A program made the translations under genes and the position numbers. Below are positions 28,943 to 38,186 of a DNA stretch of 64,000 bases, one piece after another (within the stretch, counting starts at the first letter, position 1; every line of letters begins with the position of its first letter). The notes under the pieces are model-generated. The model ran no database searches and was not told where the DNA came from. It saw only the letters and a program-made list of their open reading frames with translations. The stretch spans positions 186,001-250,000 of the forward strand of contig JAJZZX010000001.1 of NCBI GenBank assembly GCA_021797355.1, in the 5' to 3' direction. Source of the DNA: Thermoplasmata archaeon. GTDB taxonomy: Archaea; Thermoplasmatota; Thermoplasmata; Thermoplasmatales; Thermoplasmataceae.

Positions 28943-29892
28943 ATCCTGCTTCCCTGGAGGTCACAATAACTGTCCTGATTGGGGCCGTTGTTCTGGACTT
29001 CATCTTTGGAGACCCAAGGAGATACGTTAATCCAGTCTCGCTAATAAGGAGAGTTGCGCTCTTCTTTGAGCCATTCTTCAGGAGCTATGGAAACAAAGCG
29101 GCTTCAGGAGCATTTTTCTCTCTGTTCATAGCGTTTCTCTTTGCAGTTCCATTTATAGGCTTTCTCCTTGTCGTATCCAGATTCACAATAATTGAAGTAA
29201 TTGCTGGTATAATTATTTTCAAGGGTTTATTTTCAGTGACAAGCTTAACGGAGAGGGTCAGCCCAATTGTAAAGGCCCTGGAGGATGGCGCAGTGGAAGA
29301 TGCCGCGGTTTATGCCTCTGCTATTGTAAGGCGCGATCTATCGGGGCAAAGTGCCGCCAGTGTTTCTTCTGCAGTAATAGATGCAATTTCCAACCATCTT
29401 CTCAATGAGGTGGCTTCTCCGCTCTTCTACTTCTCGGTGTTTGGAATCATAGGGGCACTGGTTGCAAAAGTGGTTGATGTAATGGACTCAATGGTGGGGC
29501 AGAAAAACAGGAGGAATTTTGACTTTGGGAAATGGCCGGCAATATTCCACACCATTCTTAACTATGTTCCGGCAAGAATAACGGCATTCCTCATACTTCT
29601 AGGGGCAGAATTCATGAACTACAGGGTAAGCAGCGTGCCCTTCAAGTCATTGAGGCTCGTAACAGATAGCCCAGGCGAGGGATGGGCAACCGGTGCCATG
29701 TCTGCTTCGTTAAACCTCAGGCTGGAAAGAGCAGGCTCTTATGTCATGAATGAGAATGGGTTCGAGCCATCAGTTGGCGACATAAGGCGTGCCATGAGAA
29801 TATACTACATAGGTTTCTATCTAATGGTGATAATAGTGGCGATACCAATCATACTGCTACTTTACTATGGTGGGTACTCACCGCTGAACTGA
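28939..29892 (+). CDS. cbiB: adenosylcobinamide-phosphate synthase CbiB
   Basis: A polytopic membrane enzyme of 317 residues that attaches aminopropanol (phosphate) to adenosylcobyric acid. Family landmarks are the early LDFIFGDPRRYVNPVSLIRR segment, the central YFSVFGIIGALVAKVVDVMDSMVGQKNRRNFDFGKW stretch and GWATGAMSASLNLRLE. It has about five membrane helices. The start overlaps the cbiP stop in ATGA. Together with CbiZ at 2443 it forms the step where salvaged and new cobyric acid converge. Confidence 0.92.
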   Translation: MNPASLEVTITVLIGAVVLDFIFGDPRRYVNPVSLIRRVALFFEPFFRSYGNKAASGAFFSLFIAFLFAVPFIGFLLVVSRFTIIEVIAGIIIFKGLFSVTSLTERVSPIVKALEDGAVEDAAVYASAIVRRDLSGQSAASVSSAVIDAISNHLLNEVASPLFYFSVFGIIGALVAKVVDVMDSMVGQKNRRNFDFGKWPAIFHTILNYVPARITAFLILLGAEFMNYRVSSVPFKSLRLVTDSPGEGWATGAMSASLNLRLERAGSYVMNENGFEPSVGDIRRAMRIYYIGFYLMVIIVAIPIILLLYYGGYSPLN

Positions 29893-30522
29893 TTCCAGGA
29901 TTTCCAGATTAAGTGCGCGCACCGCTTCGAGTGGATCATGCGAGTTATATACGGCCCGTCCCACAATAACAAGATCTGAGCCGGATCTAATTGCCTCCGA
30001 GGCCTTTCCTCCTTGGGCTCCTACACCAGGTGTCATTATGACCATGTTGCCTGCAAGCTTCCTTATGCGAGCCAGCTCCTTCGGGTTGTTGCCTGGACCT
30101 ATGAGTCCATATGCTCCGGCATTCCTCGACACCTCGATCAGTTCATCAGTATGCCTATTTATGAAATCACTGGAGCCGGGATGGCTCATGGAGACCACAG
30201 AGAAGACCTTAGCATTTCTTGCACTTTCCACAGCGGCCCTAAGAGAGTCCCCCCCAGTAAATGAATGGCTGATAACACCCCATGCACCCATTTTGACAAC
30301 ACTTTCGACAATCATTGAATTCGTGTTGGGAATATCTGCGATCTTGAGATCGCATATCACCTTTCCAAATCTTGAGAGTTCGCCGACTATGCCAGTCCCC
30401 TGAATCATTATGGATGGCCAGTTGATCTTGATCGCGAATACCTCTCCACCTATGTTGCCGGCAATTTCCATCAGCTTATCAGCATCAGTAAGGTCAAGAG
30501 CGACTACAAGCCTAGAATCCAA
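29878..30522 (-). CDS. pyrF: orotidine 5'-phosphate decarboxylase
   Basis: A 214-residue TIM-barrel enzyme for the last step of UMP synthesis. The catalytic K-x-x-D is in VICDLKIADIPNTN, the N-terminal VVALDLTDADK carries the first Asp, and the phosphate-binding end is TPGVGAQGGKASEAIRSGSDLVIVGRAVYN. Its 3' end overlaps the convergent cbiB gene by 15 bases. PyrE, the preceding enzyme, is encoded 2.8 kb away on the other strand. Confidence 0.95.
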   Translation of the reverse strand: MDSRLVVALDLTDADKLMEIAGNIGGEVFAIKINWPSIMIQGTGIVGELSRFGKVICDLKIADIPNTNSMIVESVVKMGAWGVISHSFTGGDSLRAAVESARNAKVFSVVSMSHPGSSDFINRHTDELIEVSRNAGAYGLIGPGNNPKELARIRKLAGNMVIMTPGVGAQGGKASEAIRSGSDLVIVGRAVYNSHDPLEAVRALNLEILESVQR

Positions 30523-30590
30523 ATCAATCCAATGATAATTTGTGGGGAAATAAAAATGTTCCCCAATGAGGTGAGGTTTTCATCAGGAGA

Positions 30591-31736
30591 TCATATTACG
30601 TCTATTCCGCTCTCTTCCCCAAGGTCTCCGAGCAGCTTCCTTATGTTTCTTGCCTCGTTCCTGCCTGATATCATGTAAGGTGATTTCACCCCGGTAAGAA
30701 GTACAAGCACTCTAATCTTGTCGCCCATTTCAGGGTCAATATTTGCACCCCATATGATCCTTGCGTCACGGTTTATCCTTTTCTGTATCTCTGACATGGC
30801 ATTCTCAGCTTCGCTCACCGTCATGTTTGGGCCGCCTATTACCCGGATGAGGCAGTTCTTGGCATCGGATATGTCTGCCTCAACAAGCGGAGACGTGATG
30901 GCGTCGTTAACTGCCGCCATGACCCGGTTGGACCCGCCACTTGCTTCACCAATGCCTATCATGGCAACACCGCCATCCTTCATAATCGTTCTAATGTCTG
31001 CGTAATCAAGATTTATGAGGCCAGTCTTTGTAATGAGTTCAGTTATGCCCTTCATGGCTTCTGAAAGAACGGAATCGGCATACTGGAAAGCTTCGGTTAT
31101 GGGCTTCTTTGGAACTTCCTTCAGAAGTTTGTCATTTGGTATTGCAATGACCGTGTCAGAGTACTGTGAGATTTTCTCCAGTCCAGCAACAGCATTTTCC
31201 ATTCTTATCCTCCCCTCAGCAGTAAAAGGAAGGGTAACAATGGAAATTACCAGGGATCCAGCGTCCTTGGCACTTTTTGCCACTATTGGCGCTGATCCGG
31301 TTCCTGTGCCGCCACCCAGGCCGCAGGTAACAAATGCAATATCTGTCCTCTGAACAAGTTTCTGGATAGATGTCAGGTCTTCCATGGCTGCCTCTTCCCC
31401 GATTTGAGGTATGGCTCCAGTTCCAAGACCTCTTGTCCTCTTCTTGCCTATGAGCATTTTGTATCTTGTCCTTATTGTTGCGAGATGGCTGGCGTCAGTA
31501 TTAAGGGCAACAAGGTCTGCACCATCAATCCCTTCATTGGCCAGCCTATTTATGGTGTTGGATCCACCCCCGCCACATCCTATTATCTTAATCCTTACCC
31601 TGAGCCGGTTTGCTATCTCAGCTATTTCCCTGTCCTCCGGTGAGGAAAAGTCTTCGTTGGCCATACTGTCCTGTCTAGGTCCCATTTCAGAATTCTCCAT
31701 AGCGGATTTGAAGAGAAGATCAACTATGTCGCTCAT
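30591..31736 (-). CDS. ftsZ: cell division protein FtsZ
   Basis: A tubulin-like GTPase of 381 residues that forms the division ring. The nucleotide motifs are IIGCGGGGSNTINRL, LNTDASHL and the tubulin signature GLGGGTGTGSAP. The T7-loop region around LINLDYADIRTIMKDGGVAMIG contains the catalytic Asp. An N-terminal extension of about 45 residues precedes the GTPase domain, and the C-terminal tail ends EESGIDVI, which may be a partner-binding peptide. A TATA-like AATATATAAT lies just upstream (about 31761-31771). It is a housekeeping gene and no neighbour is division-related. Confidence 0.95.
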   Translation of the reverse strand: MSDIVDLLFKSAMENSEMGPRQDSMANEDFSSPEDREIAEIANRLRVRIKIIGCGGGGSNTINRLANEGIDGADLVALNTDASHLATIRTRYKMLIGKKRTRGLGTGAIPQIGEEAAMEDLTSIQKLVQRTDIAFVTCGLGGGTGTGSAPIVAKSAKDAGSLVISIVTLPFTAEGRIRMENAVAGLEKISQYSDTVIAIPNDKLLKEVPKKPITEAFQYADSVLSEAMKGITELITKTGLINLDYADIRTIMKDGGVAMIGIGEASGGSNRVMAAVNDAITSPLVEADISDAKNCLIRVIGGPNMTVSEAENAMSEIQKRINRDARIIWGANIDPEMGDKIRVLVLLTGVKSPYMISGRNEARNIRKLLGDLGEESGIDVI

Positions 31737-31839
31737 ATGTCTGATAAGATAAGGAATTCAATATATAATTTTTTTGTATCCAGACTTCTTTAACTGGAGA
31801 TTTGTGAAAAGATGTATTGTCATGCAACGTCTGACAAAT

Positions 31840-33243
31840 TTATTTCTTGCTAAAGAGAAGCACAAAGGGCACCGGCACAATGGAAACAACTCCTGCCACA
31901 AAGAATGCCAGCTTTGCGGCCTGTGTGAATAGGATAGAGTATCTGATAACAGCAGGTGTACTGATGCCAAGGAATATGGAATTTACAATGGACGAAGGGA
32001 CAAAGCCTGATATTATTAGAAACACCATGGTCAGGCCTATAACCGATCCCATGTTAAGCATAAGTGTTCTGACCCCTGCAGTTTCCCCTCTCTTTCCAGG
32101 CGGCACAGAGAGCATTATCACGGTGCTGTTCGGAGTGTAGAACAAACCGTTTCCCGCGCCGGCAATAACCATGAAAATGCCATAGAGGAGATAATCGTGT
32201 GCCCTGAATGCGAAGAGACCGAGGAAAATGGCCCCCAATCCTGAAAAAAGAAGCCCAAGTGCTTCTAGTGTTGTCTGTGACACCCTTCTCTTTATAGAAC
32301 CAGAAACGTAACTCATCACACCCATGGAACCGGCAAGAGGGATTATGAAAACTCCCGCCTCCAACGGAGATATGTCCAGGGGGCCCTGCAGGAAGAGAAT
32401 CAGAATGAACATTATTGAGAATCTGGCAATTGAACCTCCAATCAAAGCAATGATGGAAACAAGAAATGTTCGAATCTTGAAGAGAACGGGGTCAATAATT
32501 GGCCTTGCAGACTGAATTTCCTGGTAGACAAATGCGGAAATTAATATAATCAAGGCAGCAAGAAGTCCTAGGAACAACGGTGAGGCAACCGAGATTCCAG
32601 GAAGGACTGTCATGAATATTATTGCAATCACCACCGCAGATGAAAGGAGCACCCCTCCAGTCAGGTCTATCTTCCCTGAGCTTCTTGACGGCATATCCCT
32701 TACATTGCGTCTTGAAGCAAAGAATCCATAGAGTGCAATTGGCATGTTAAAGACAAAAATCCATCTCCAGCTAAACTCAGTAAGTATTCCTCCAATGAGT
32801 GGGCCTATTGATGTGCCCAGTGCTATGATGGCAGCATTGATACCCATGGCTTTCCCGAGAGATGCCGTATCAAAGGTGTCTGTCAGAATTGCCAGGCTGT
32901 TTGAGAAAAGCAAAGCACCCCCTATGCCCTGAATTATCCTGCCCAAGAGTATCAGGGTACCGCTGAATGAAACTGAGGATATGAGGGATCCCAGAAAAAA
33001 TACAAGGTATCCGGAGGTGTAAAGCCGCTTCCTTCCAACCAGATCAGAATATTTTCCCAGCACCGGTGTAAGGACAGTCAGGGCAAGAGAATAGGCAACG
33101 ATGACCCAGATAGCCAGGAAGAAGCTAAGGTGAATGTCTATGATTATTGACGGTATGGCAATGAGGAGAGAAGACGAATTAACCACTGAAAGGAAGGATC
33201 CAGTGCTTGTCACCGCCAAAATCTTCTTGCCATACTCTTCCAA
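31840..33243 (-). CDS. MFS transporter, 14-helix (DHA2/EmrB-like)
   Basis: A 467-residue carrier with about 14 predicted helices. The motif A region is GKYSDLVGRKRLY and the drug-antiporter motif C-like segment is LGTSIGPLIGGILTEFSWRWIFVFNMPIALYG, both typical of the EmrB/QacA group of proton-driven drug exporters. The substrate is unknown. It is divergent from pyrE across only 53 bases that must hold both promoters. Confidence 0.85.
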   Translation of the reverse strand: MEEYGKKILAVTSTGSFLSVVNSSSLLIAIPSIIIDIHLSFFLAIWVIVAYSLALTVLTPVLGKYSDLVGRKRLYTSGYLVFFLGSLISSVSFSGTLILLGRIIQGIGGALLFSNSLAILTDTFDTASLGKAMGINAAIIALGTSIGPLIGGILTEFSWRWIFVFNMPIALYGFFASRRNVRDMPSRSSGKIDLTGGVLLSSAVVIAIIFMTVLPGISVASPLFLGLLAALIILISAFVYQEIQSARPIIDPVLFKIRTFLVSIIALIGGSIARFSIMFILILFLQGPLDISPLEAGVFIIPLAGSMGVMSYVSGSIKRRVSQTTLEALGLLFSGLGAIFLGLFAFRAHDYLLYGIFMVIAGAGNGLFYTPNSTVIMLSVPPGKRGETAGVRTLMLNMGSVIGLTMVFLIISGFVPSSIVNSIFLGISTPAVIRYSILFTQAAKLAFFVAGVVSIVPVPFVLLFSKK

Positions 33244-33296
33244 TCAGATTACCGTCTTCACAGGTATTAAATTAAGGGCTTAAATTATTACAGGCC

Positions 33297-33821
33297 ATGG
33301 AAAACAGAAGAAACGAGCTCAAAGATGCGCTGTTAAGGAAGGGAGCGATAAAATTTGGTGACTTCACACTCACATCTGGAAAGAAATCGGACTACTACGT
33401 CGATATTAAGGACGCAGCCACAGATCCCGCCATTCTCCAGGCCATAGGCCAGGAATTCGCCACAATGATTGCGGAGAAGGTCATTGCCGGCATGGAGCTG
33501 GGGGCCGTACCCCTTCTTGTTTCTACTGCACTGGCCGCAAAGATCAGGTATGTCATTATCCGAAAAGAAAGGAAGCATGGCACAGGAAAACTGAACATAG
33601 GAGAAATCTCACCAAACGACAATGTTGACATAATCGAGGACGTTGTTACCACGGGAAACTCTGTTCTGAAGTCAGCAAATTTCGTCAGGGATATGGGTGG
33701 AATAGTGAGGCGGGCTTTCTGTGTGGTGGACAGAGAGGAGGGTGGCATGGAACTTCTCCGTGAAAATGGAATTGCACTCACACCCATGTTCACAATAAGC
33801 GAGATTAGAAAGACGCGATGA
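33297..33821 (+). CDS. pyrE: orotate phosphoribosyltransferase
   Basis: A 174-residue type I phosphoribosyltransferase that joins orotate to PRPP. The N-terminal FGDFTLTSGKKSDYYVDIKDAATDP segment is characteristic. The PRPP loop is VDIIEDVVTTGNSVLKS, and the catalytic flexible-loop region is IIRKERKHGTGKLNIGE. The start is probably leaderless, with an ATTAAATTAA box about 30 bases upstream. It works directly before PyrF (29878). Confidence 0.95.
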   Translation: MENRRNELKDALLRKGAIKFGDFTLTSGKKSDYYVDIKDAATDPAILQAIGQEFATMIAEKVIAGMELGAVPLLVSTALAAKIRYVIIRKERKHGTGKLNIGEISPNDNVDIIEDVVTTGNSVLKSANFVRDMGGIVRRAFCVVDREEGGMELLRENGIALTPMFTISEIRKTR

Positions 33822-33841
33822 CTAGCCCGAACAGCATAATT

Positions 33842-34492
33842 TCATGAAAGAATATCGTCTATTCTTCCCAGCTCAACTGGCGTCGTTTCCTTCCCAACAA
33901 GGACCCCTTTGCTGTTCGCCAGTACGGATGAACCTACATACATGTTGCCAAAATTGGCCGTGCCTGTCTTAACGGGTACCTTGAACAGGTCAGCAAGGTA
34001 TTTTAACTCCTCCTCATCGGCTTCAGGGGTTACAAGCATGCCCTTTGCCGTAAGTACTGCCGCTGATCCAACAGTCTTAATTCCGCCTATGGAACCCTTA
34101 ACTACCTCAACCCCAAGGGCATCTGATATCTTCTTTATTGAAGATGCGGTATAGCCACGATGAACCATGGCAGCGTGATCATTGGTTAATATATCATTTC
34201 CAACAGCGTTTATTCTGTCCTTAAGGTAAAGGATTCTCCTTTCACCAATCATTTCATGAGGGAGCTCCTCACCATTGGAAGGAAGCACAATTCCAGTGGA
34301 ATTCAGGACCATAAGGCTTCCGATTAGGTTCGAACTATCTATCAGAATCCTGTGCACCTTTACATTCAGTCCAGACTCAATCTCGTGGAAGGACTCCTCC
34401 TCTATTGGGACAGGGACGAAGGCAACGTCCTCCCAAACCTTGGCGTATACACCTATAAAATTGCTTCTGAGAATTGTTATTTTTTTAATCAT
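33842..34492 (-). CDS. eif6: translation initiation factor aIF6
   Basis: The archaeal homologue of eIF6, 216 residues. It binds the large ribosomal subunit and blocks premature subunit joining. The five-fold pseudosymmetric repeat is visible as recurrent GxxVxxxxxGxLVxP-like units (SLMVLNSTGIVLPSNG, DHAAMVHRGYTASS, SAAVLTAKGMLVTPEA, SSVLANSKGVLVGKET). It is the last gene of the S19e-PDCD5-L39e-L31e-aIF6 cluster, four bases after rpl31e. This order is conserved in many archaea. Confidence 0.94.
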   Translation of the reverse strand: MIKKITILRSNFIGVYAKVWEDVAFVPVPIEEESFHEIESGLNVKVHRILIDSSNLIGSLMVLNSTGIVLPSNGEELPHEMIGERRILYLKDRINAVGNDILTNDHAAMVHRGYTASSIKKISDALGVEVVKGSIGGIKTVGSAAVLTAKGMLVTPEADEEELKYLADLFKVPVKTGTANFGNMYVGSSVLANSKGVLVGKETTPVELGRIDDILS

Positions 34493-34496
34493 CCGA

Positions 34497-34766
34497 TCAG
34501 GGCAGCAATACTTCAGCCGTGCCGTCCTGCAGCTTTATTATCTTTACAGTAACCTTTGACTGGACTTTCTTTCTGCCTCTTTTCCAGAGTTCCTCATTTA
34601 CCCTCGAGTCGATCCAGATTTTTGACGATTCTATCTTGGCATTTCGGGAAACGTATTCCCTGATTATGTCCAGTGCTGTATCTGCCCTTCTGGCCACGGA
34701 AGAGTTTCTTGTTCCCCTGAGGGGCACATTCATTATAATTTCGCTGGAATATTCGTTCTCTACCAT
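34497..34766 (-). CDS. rpl31e: 50S ribosomal protein L31e
   Basis: An 89-residue large-subunit protein. The family pattern is clear: MNVPLRGTRNSSVARRADTALDIIREYVSRNAK, then IWIDSRVNEELWKRGRKK, then VTVKIIKLQDGTAEVLLP. It lies between rpl39e (eight-base gap) and the aIF6 gene (four-base gap). It is a nascent-chain tunnel-exit protein. Confidence 0.95.
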   Translation of the reverse strand: MVENEYSSEIIMNVPLRGTRNSSVARRADTALDIIREYVSRNAKIESSKIWIDSRVNEELWKRGRKKVQSKVTVKIIKLQDGTAEVLLP

Positions 34767-34774
34767 ACCATCAC

Positions 34775-34930
34775 CTACAGTTTAAGGCTCCCGCGCCTCC
34801 AGTTTCTTCTTCTGGGGTTTGTGGTTACCCGCCGGTCAGTCCTCATCATGACCCACCCGGGAACTCTCCTGTTCTCCTTAACTTTCTTCATTAAACGTAT
34901 CTTTCTTCCAAGTTCCTTATTTCTGCTCAA
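34775..34930 (-). CDS. rpl39e: 50S ribosomal protein L39e (short gene, TTG start)
   Basis: A 51-residue basic protein read by hand. It begins (M)[15 protein letters not shown] and continues [31 protein letters not shown], which matches the L39e pattern and its normal 51-residue length. The start codon is TTG at 34928-34930, with a GAGGAG Shine-Dalgarno about nine bases upstream. It fits exactly between the PDCD5 and L31e genes. Its size and non-ATG start make it easy to miss. Confidence 0.95.
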   Translation of the reverse strand: MSRNKELGRKIRLMKKVKENRRVPGWVMMRTDRRVTTNPRRRNWRRGSLKL

Positions 34931-34932
34931 TA

Positions 34933-35274
34933 TTATCTCCTCTCTATCTTTGTTTCTCTCTTCTTCTCTGTGAGTCTGGCCAGGATGTCCCTGATATCGG
35001 CATCTGTCAGAAGTCGGTTTATCCGGCCCATTGATGCCAGCTGGATGAGCTGATTTTCAACGTTTTCTGCTAAGTCCGGCCTTACCAGTCTCACATTTGC
35101 AAGTCTTTCCCGTGCATCTGGGGCCAAGATCTGCCTTAGAATTTGCTGCTTCCTTGCCTTCTCGACCTCCTGGAGCTTGCGTTGCTCATCGATCTCCTGC
35201 TGTTCCTGTGCATTCCTCTGCATTTCCAGCAGTTTTCTTCTTCTCAACTCTTCAAGCTCGTCGTCCCCATCCAT
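34933..35274 (-). CDS. PDCD5-family DNA-binding protein
   Basis: A small helical protein (about 113 residues) of the archaeal PDCD5/TFAR19 family. Its N terminus is a long charged helix ([41 protein letters not shown], residues 2-45). The compact core follows ([45 protein letters not shown]). Archaeal members bind DNA weakly; their exact role is unknown. The frame continues to a GTG at 35283 directly after the rps19e stop; ATG 35274 is preferred by homology. It is always found near rps19e and rpl39e. Confidence 0.9.
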   Translation of the reverse strand: MDGDDELEELRRRKLLEMQRNAQEQQEIDEQRKLQEVEKARKQQILRQILAPDARERLANVRLVRPDLAENVENQLIQLASMGRINRLLTDADIRDILARLTEKKRETKIERR

Positions 35275-35283
35275 GTCAACCAC

Positions 35284-35736
35284 TCACAGATATTTTTCAA
35301 GTGAAGGATTAGATTGCACCAGGTTTTTCATAACCTCCTTTGACGATTTATCCAGAAGCGAGGATCCTGCAGGTGAAACAGTTCTTCCGTTCCTGTCTTT
35401 TCTGACGTACCCAAGCGATTCCAGCTGGTTCAGCATTTTTCGCACTATAAATCGGCTTCCCTTTGCAGGATGATAGCTCTTTGAACCGCGATCAACTCTG
35501 CCCCCATATTCCTCACTCAGCTTTGATATTCCAATGGGCCCCATCACGTAAACCTTTCTGAGCGTGGAAGCCAACCTTCTGTAATACCAGTCCGGGTCAT
35601 CCCAAGATTTTTCCCTGTGTATGCCAGCTTTGAGAAATCCTGTCCATTCCGGAACCTCTATCCTCTTATCAGCCTTCAGAGTCTGAACAAGGTGGTTCAG
35701 AAGTAGATCAGGAGGCACTTTCCTAACATCAACCAT
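35284..35736 (-). CDS. rps19e: 30S ribosomal protein S19e
   Basis: A 150-residue small-subunit protein and first gene of the cluster. Landmarks are VRKVPPDLLLNHLVQTLK, PEWTGFLKAGIHREKSWDDPDWYYRRLASTLRKVYVMGPIGISKLSEEYGG and the C-terminal winged-helix part ending NLVQSNPSLEKYL. The operon promoter must lie just to the right, in the 35737-35790 region. Confidence 0.95.
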   Translation of the reverse strand: MVDVRKVPPDLLLNHLVQTLKADKRIEVPEWTGFLKAGIHREKSWDDPDWYYRRLASTLRKVYVMGPIGISKLSEEYGGRVDRGSKSYHPAKGSRFIVRKMLNQLESLGYVRKDRNGRTVSPAGSSLLDKSSKEVMKNLVQSNPSLEKYL

Positions 35737-35998
35737 CTAACATCACGAATAATGGTGCATTTAAAAACTCCTTATAATTCTTTCCAGATATCATTGTTTG
35801 AAATTATACCGCCAGGTTTCGGTCAAGAATATTTAAGCAAAGAATGGGCGCGTAGTGTTAAGGACATTCATATGGGATTAGAACGGAGAGCAATAAAATA
35901 TATTAATGGCAAATCTGAATCAGCTCCGCGCTAGCAGTCCCAAGATTTTGATTACAATGATTTGTTAAATATAGGCAAAGAATGATCTCCAGATTCCC
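35737..35998. promoter_or_regulatory. divergent intergenic region: ribosomal operon and ABC exporter promoters
   Basis: This 262-base region separates the leftward S19e operon from the rightward ABC transporter. AT-rich TATA-like stretches lie near 35758-35775 (for rps19e) and at about 35966-35974 (GTTAAATATAGG, for the ABC gene about 30 bases downstream). An additional box GAATATTTAAGC at 35827-35838 has no good gene after it. A 60-codon open frame at 35752-35934 was judged spurious. Confidence 0.4.
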
Positions 35999-36742
35999 AT
36001 GAGTGGCAACGAAGCAGGGTTAAACTTCAGCAATGCGTGCATAACTGCAAAAGAAGTCTGGAAGAAGTACGGGCCAAATGAAGCTCTCAAGGGACTATCT
36101 CTGAACATACAATGCGGAGATCGTGTTGCACTTATAGGACCAAACGGGGCAGGAAAATCCACAACGCTTAAGATCCTTGCTGGGCTCCTCAAACAAGATT
36201 CCGGGGAGGTCCTAATCAGAGGCCATGAACCCAACACCCTAGAGGCAAAGAAAATGATCGGTTACCTGCCTGAGGATGCCAGTCCCTACCTCACTCTTTC
36301 TGTCAGGGAGAACCTTGAGTATATAGGGGCAATAAGGGAAACGACAAACCTTGCTGAAAGAATTGATATGCTACTGGATTTGCTTGAGTTGAGGGACTAT
36401 GAAAAGTCAAGGACATCCAGACTTTCAAGGGGAAATAGACAAAAACTTGCCCTTGCCCTTGCGATTATACATGAACCTGAAATAATATTGATGGACGAGC
36501 CCCTCAACTATCTGGATATACCAACTCAGGAGCGAGTCATAAGCTTTCTGATGAAGAGCAGGGCAACCTTCCTGGTATCAACGCATATTATGTCAATAGC
36601 AGAAAGGCTTACATCAAAATGCATCATAATTTCTGCAGGTTTGAAAGTGTGGGAGGGTACTATTCCAGATCTTAGGAAAGGGGAGCCGGTTGACACTCCC
36701 ATAGAGAGCATTGTTGCCAGGCTGATGACAAATGCTGTATAA
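35999..36742 (+). CDS. ABC transporter ATP-binding protein
   Basis: A 247-residue nucleotide-binding subunit. Walker A is [14 protein letters not shown], the Q-loop region is [18 protein letters not shown], the signature is [17 protein letters not shown] (a variant LSRGN rather than LSGGQ), Walker B is [11 protein letters not shown], and the switch His is in FLVSTHIMS. This is the type paired with ABC-2-like exporter permeases. It overlaps the permease gene by 11 bases, so both are one transcript. Substrate unknown. Confidence 0.92.
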   Translation: MSGNEAGLNFSNACITAKEVWKKYGPNEALKGLSLNIQCGDRVALIGPNGAGKSTTLKILAGLLKQDSGEVLIRGHEPNTLEAKKMIGYLPEDASPYLTLSVRENLEYIGAIRETTNLAERIDMLLDLLELRDYEKSRTSRLSRGNRQKLALALAIIHEPEIILMDEPLNYLDIPTQERVISFLMKSRATFLVSTHIMSIAERLTSKCIIISAGLKVWEGTIPDLRKGEPVDTPIESIVARLMTNAV

Positions 36743-38165
36743 GGTCCTGAAGCTGCTGATTAAGACGAGGTTTTCTCCCTCATTTTTCGTCATGATATTC
36801 CTTCTAATTTTCTATTCAATTATTTCGCTGGTTGATGGCGGCCAGAGGAACATAAGCCTCATAGGCAGCATATATTTCGGCTTCATAATAACAGTTTTTA
36901 TCACAATCTCAATAATTCTGGGAGGAGTATCTGTTACTAAGTCTGATCAGGAATTCCTCCTGGTTTCAGCAATAAAGCGCAGGGATATGGTTCTTCCGCT
37001 ATTTTTTGCACAGTTCCTTGCAAGCGGACTTCTTATGCTGGCTGCTGCACTTGTGGCAATAGTTGAGTTATACAGGGGATCACCCCTCCTGATCATTGCT
37101 CTGGTTGACGTGGTATTACTTACACTTTTTTCGGTCTCGTCAGGAATAGCTCTATCCGACAGGCCGCTTTACATGCGGATACCTATCGCCGCACTTTCCG
37201 TGCTTTGGATACTCTCTCCGTATTTAGGGTTCAGATACGGTGCCATATCCTTCCTGGCCACAGATCCATATTATTCCTTGATAACGGTTCTACCAGTAAC
37301 AGTTTTGAGCCTTGTCGGGGCTGCACTGGTTCTTTCAGGCGAAAACCTACCCTTCAGGGTATCTGGGATGAGAAGGCAGGCCAGGGATTTCAGGAAAACA
37401 TCCACGTATGCTGGACTATCACCGGCAATTGCCATTATTAAGCTGGGAATCACCCAAGTGAGTATCGCCTCAAGGTCTAGCTCCCTGGGAAACATCAGGG
37501 CAACAGCAAGAAGAGTACAGTTTACAACATTCCTTTACGCTTTCACAATTGCCGCAATATTATATGCAGTAGTGGTGGCCAAGCTTAATTCATCTGACTC
37601 TTACATCCCCATATTTTCCGGATTTGGCTTCAACATCTACGCACTCATACTGGTGCTTTACGGCGGATCCGCTCCGCAGATGATGATGAGCTCTGGAGCC
37701 ATGGCATATGAAAGGGCCTGGCTCTCCTTGACATCCATGGAACCAGGGAGGTACATCAATACTCTTATAATTTCAAAGATGCTGCAGGCAGCCCTTGCTG
37801 GAATCCCACTATCAGCTGCAAATATTGCACTTCATTTCATTGGAATTAAGGGAACTCTGGGGGCAATACCAGTCTTCGAGATTGTCAGCCCATTTACTGT
37901 TGGCGTTTACCTATTCATGGCTTTCTCAGTCAGGCCATACCAAATGAAAGATGAGAACTACATTCCCGCACGCTTCAGCGCCACTCAGTTCATTATGGTG
38001 TTTCCCCTGTTCATGTTCTACGGGATAGCCTTCTCAACAATGTTCTATCTCCCCTCGCTAATAGCTACTGTGCCGCTTATGGCGCTGGTCACGGCACTGA
38101 TCCTAACAAGGCAAAGATACTGGGAAAGGCGTGTTAACAAAATGGTAGAAGCTGGCTTCATATAG
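36732..38165 (+). CDS. ABC transporter permease, ABC-2-like
   Basis: A 477-residue membrane protein with about 12 hydrophobic segments, starting inside the 3' end of the ATPase gene. The N-terminal signal-anchor-like helix ([20 protein letters not shown]) is followed by closely spaced helices and a cytoplasmic basic loop in the middle ([20 protein letters not shown], about residues 212-232). It lacks a clear family motif and is assigned from its coupling to the ATPase. Long permeases of this sort can act as both halves of an exporter. Confidence 0.75.
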   Translation: MLYKVLKLLIKTRFSPSFFVMIFLLIFYSIISLVDGGQRNISLIGSIYFGFIITVFITISIILGGVSVTKSDQEFLLVSAIKRRDMVLPLFFAQFLASGLLMLAAALVAIVELYRGSPLLIIALVDVVLLTLFSVSSGIALSDRPLYMRIPIAALSVLWILSPYLGFRYGAISFLATDPYYSLITVLPVTVLSLVGAALVLSGENLPFRVSGMRRQARDFRKTSTYAGLSPAIAIIKLGITQVSIASRSSSLGNIRATARRVQFTTFLYAFTIAAILYAVVVAKLNSSDSYIPIFSGFGFNIYALILVLYGGSAPQMMMSSGAMAYERAWLSLTSMEPGRYINTLIISKMLQAALAGIPLSAANIALHFIGIKGTLGAIPVFEIVSPFTVGVYLFMAFSVRPYQMKDENYIPARFSATQFIMVFPLFMFYGIAFSTMFYLPSLIATVPLMALVTALILTRQRYWERRVNKMVEAGFI

Positions 38166-38186
38166 AGAAGCAAAAACCTTCAAATT

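Noticed and set aside
35752-35934. 60-codon open frame in the region before the ABC transporter
   Set aside because: It starts inside the presumed S19e promoter, contains promoter-like AT runs, has no Shine-Dalgarno or well-placed TATA box and shows no protein-like pattern.
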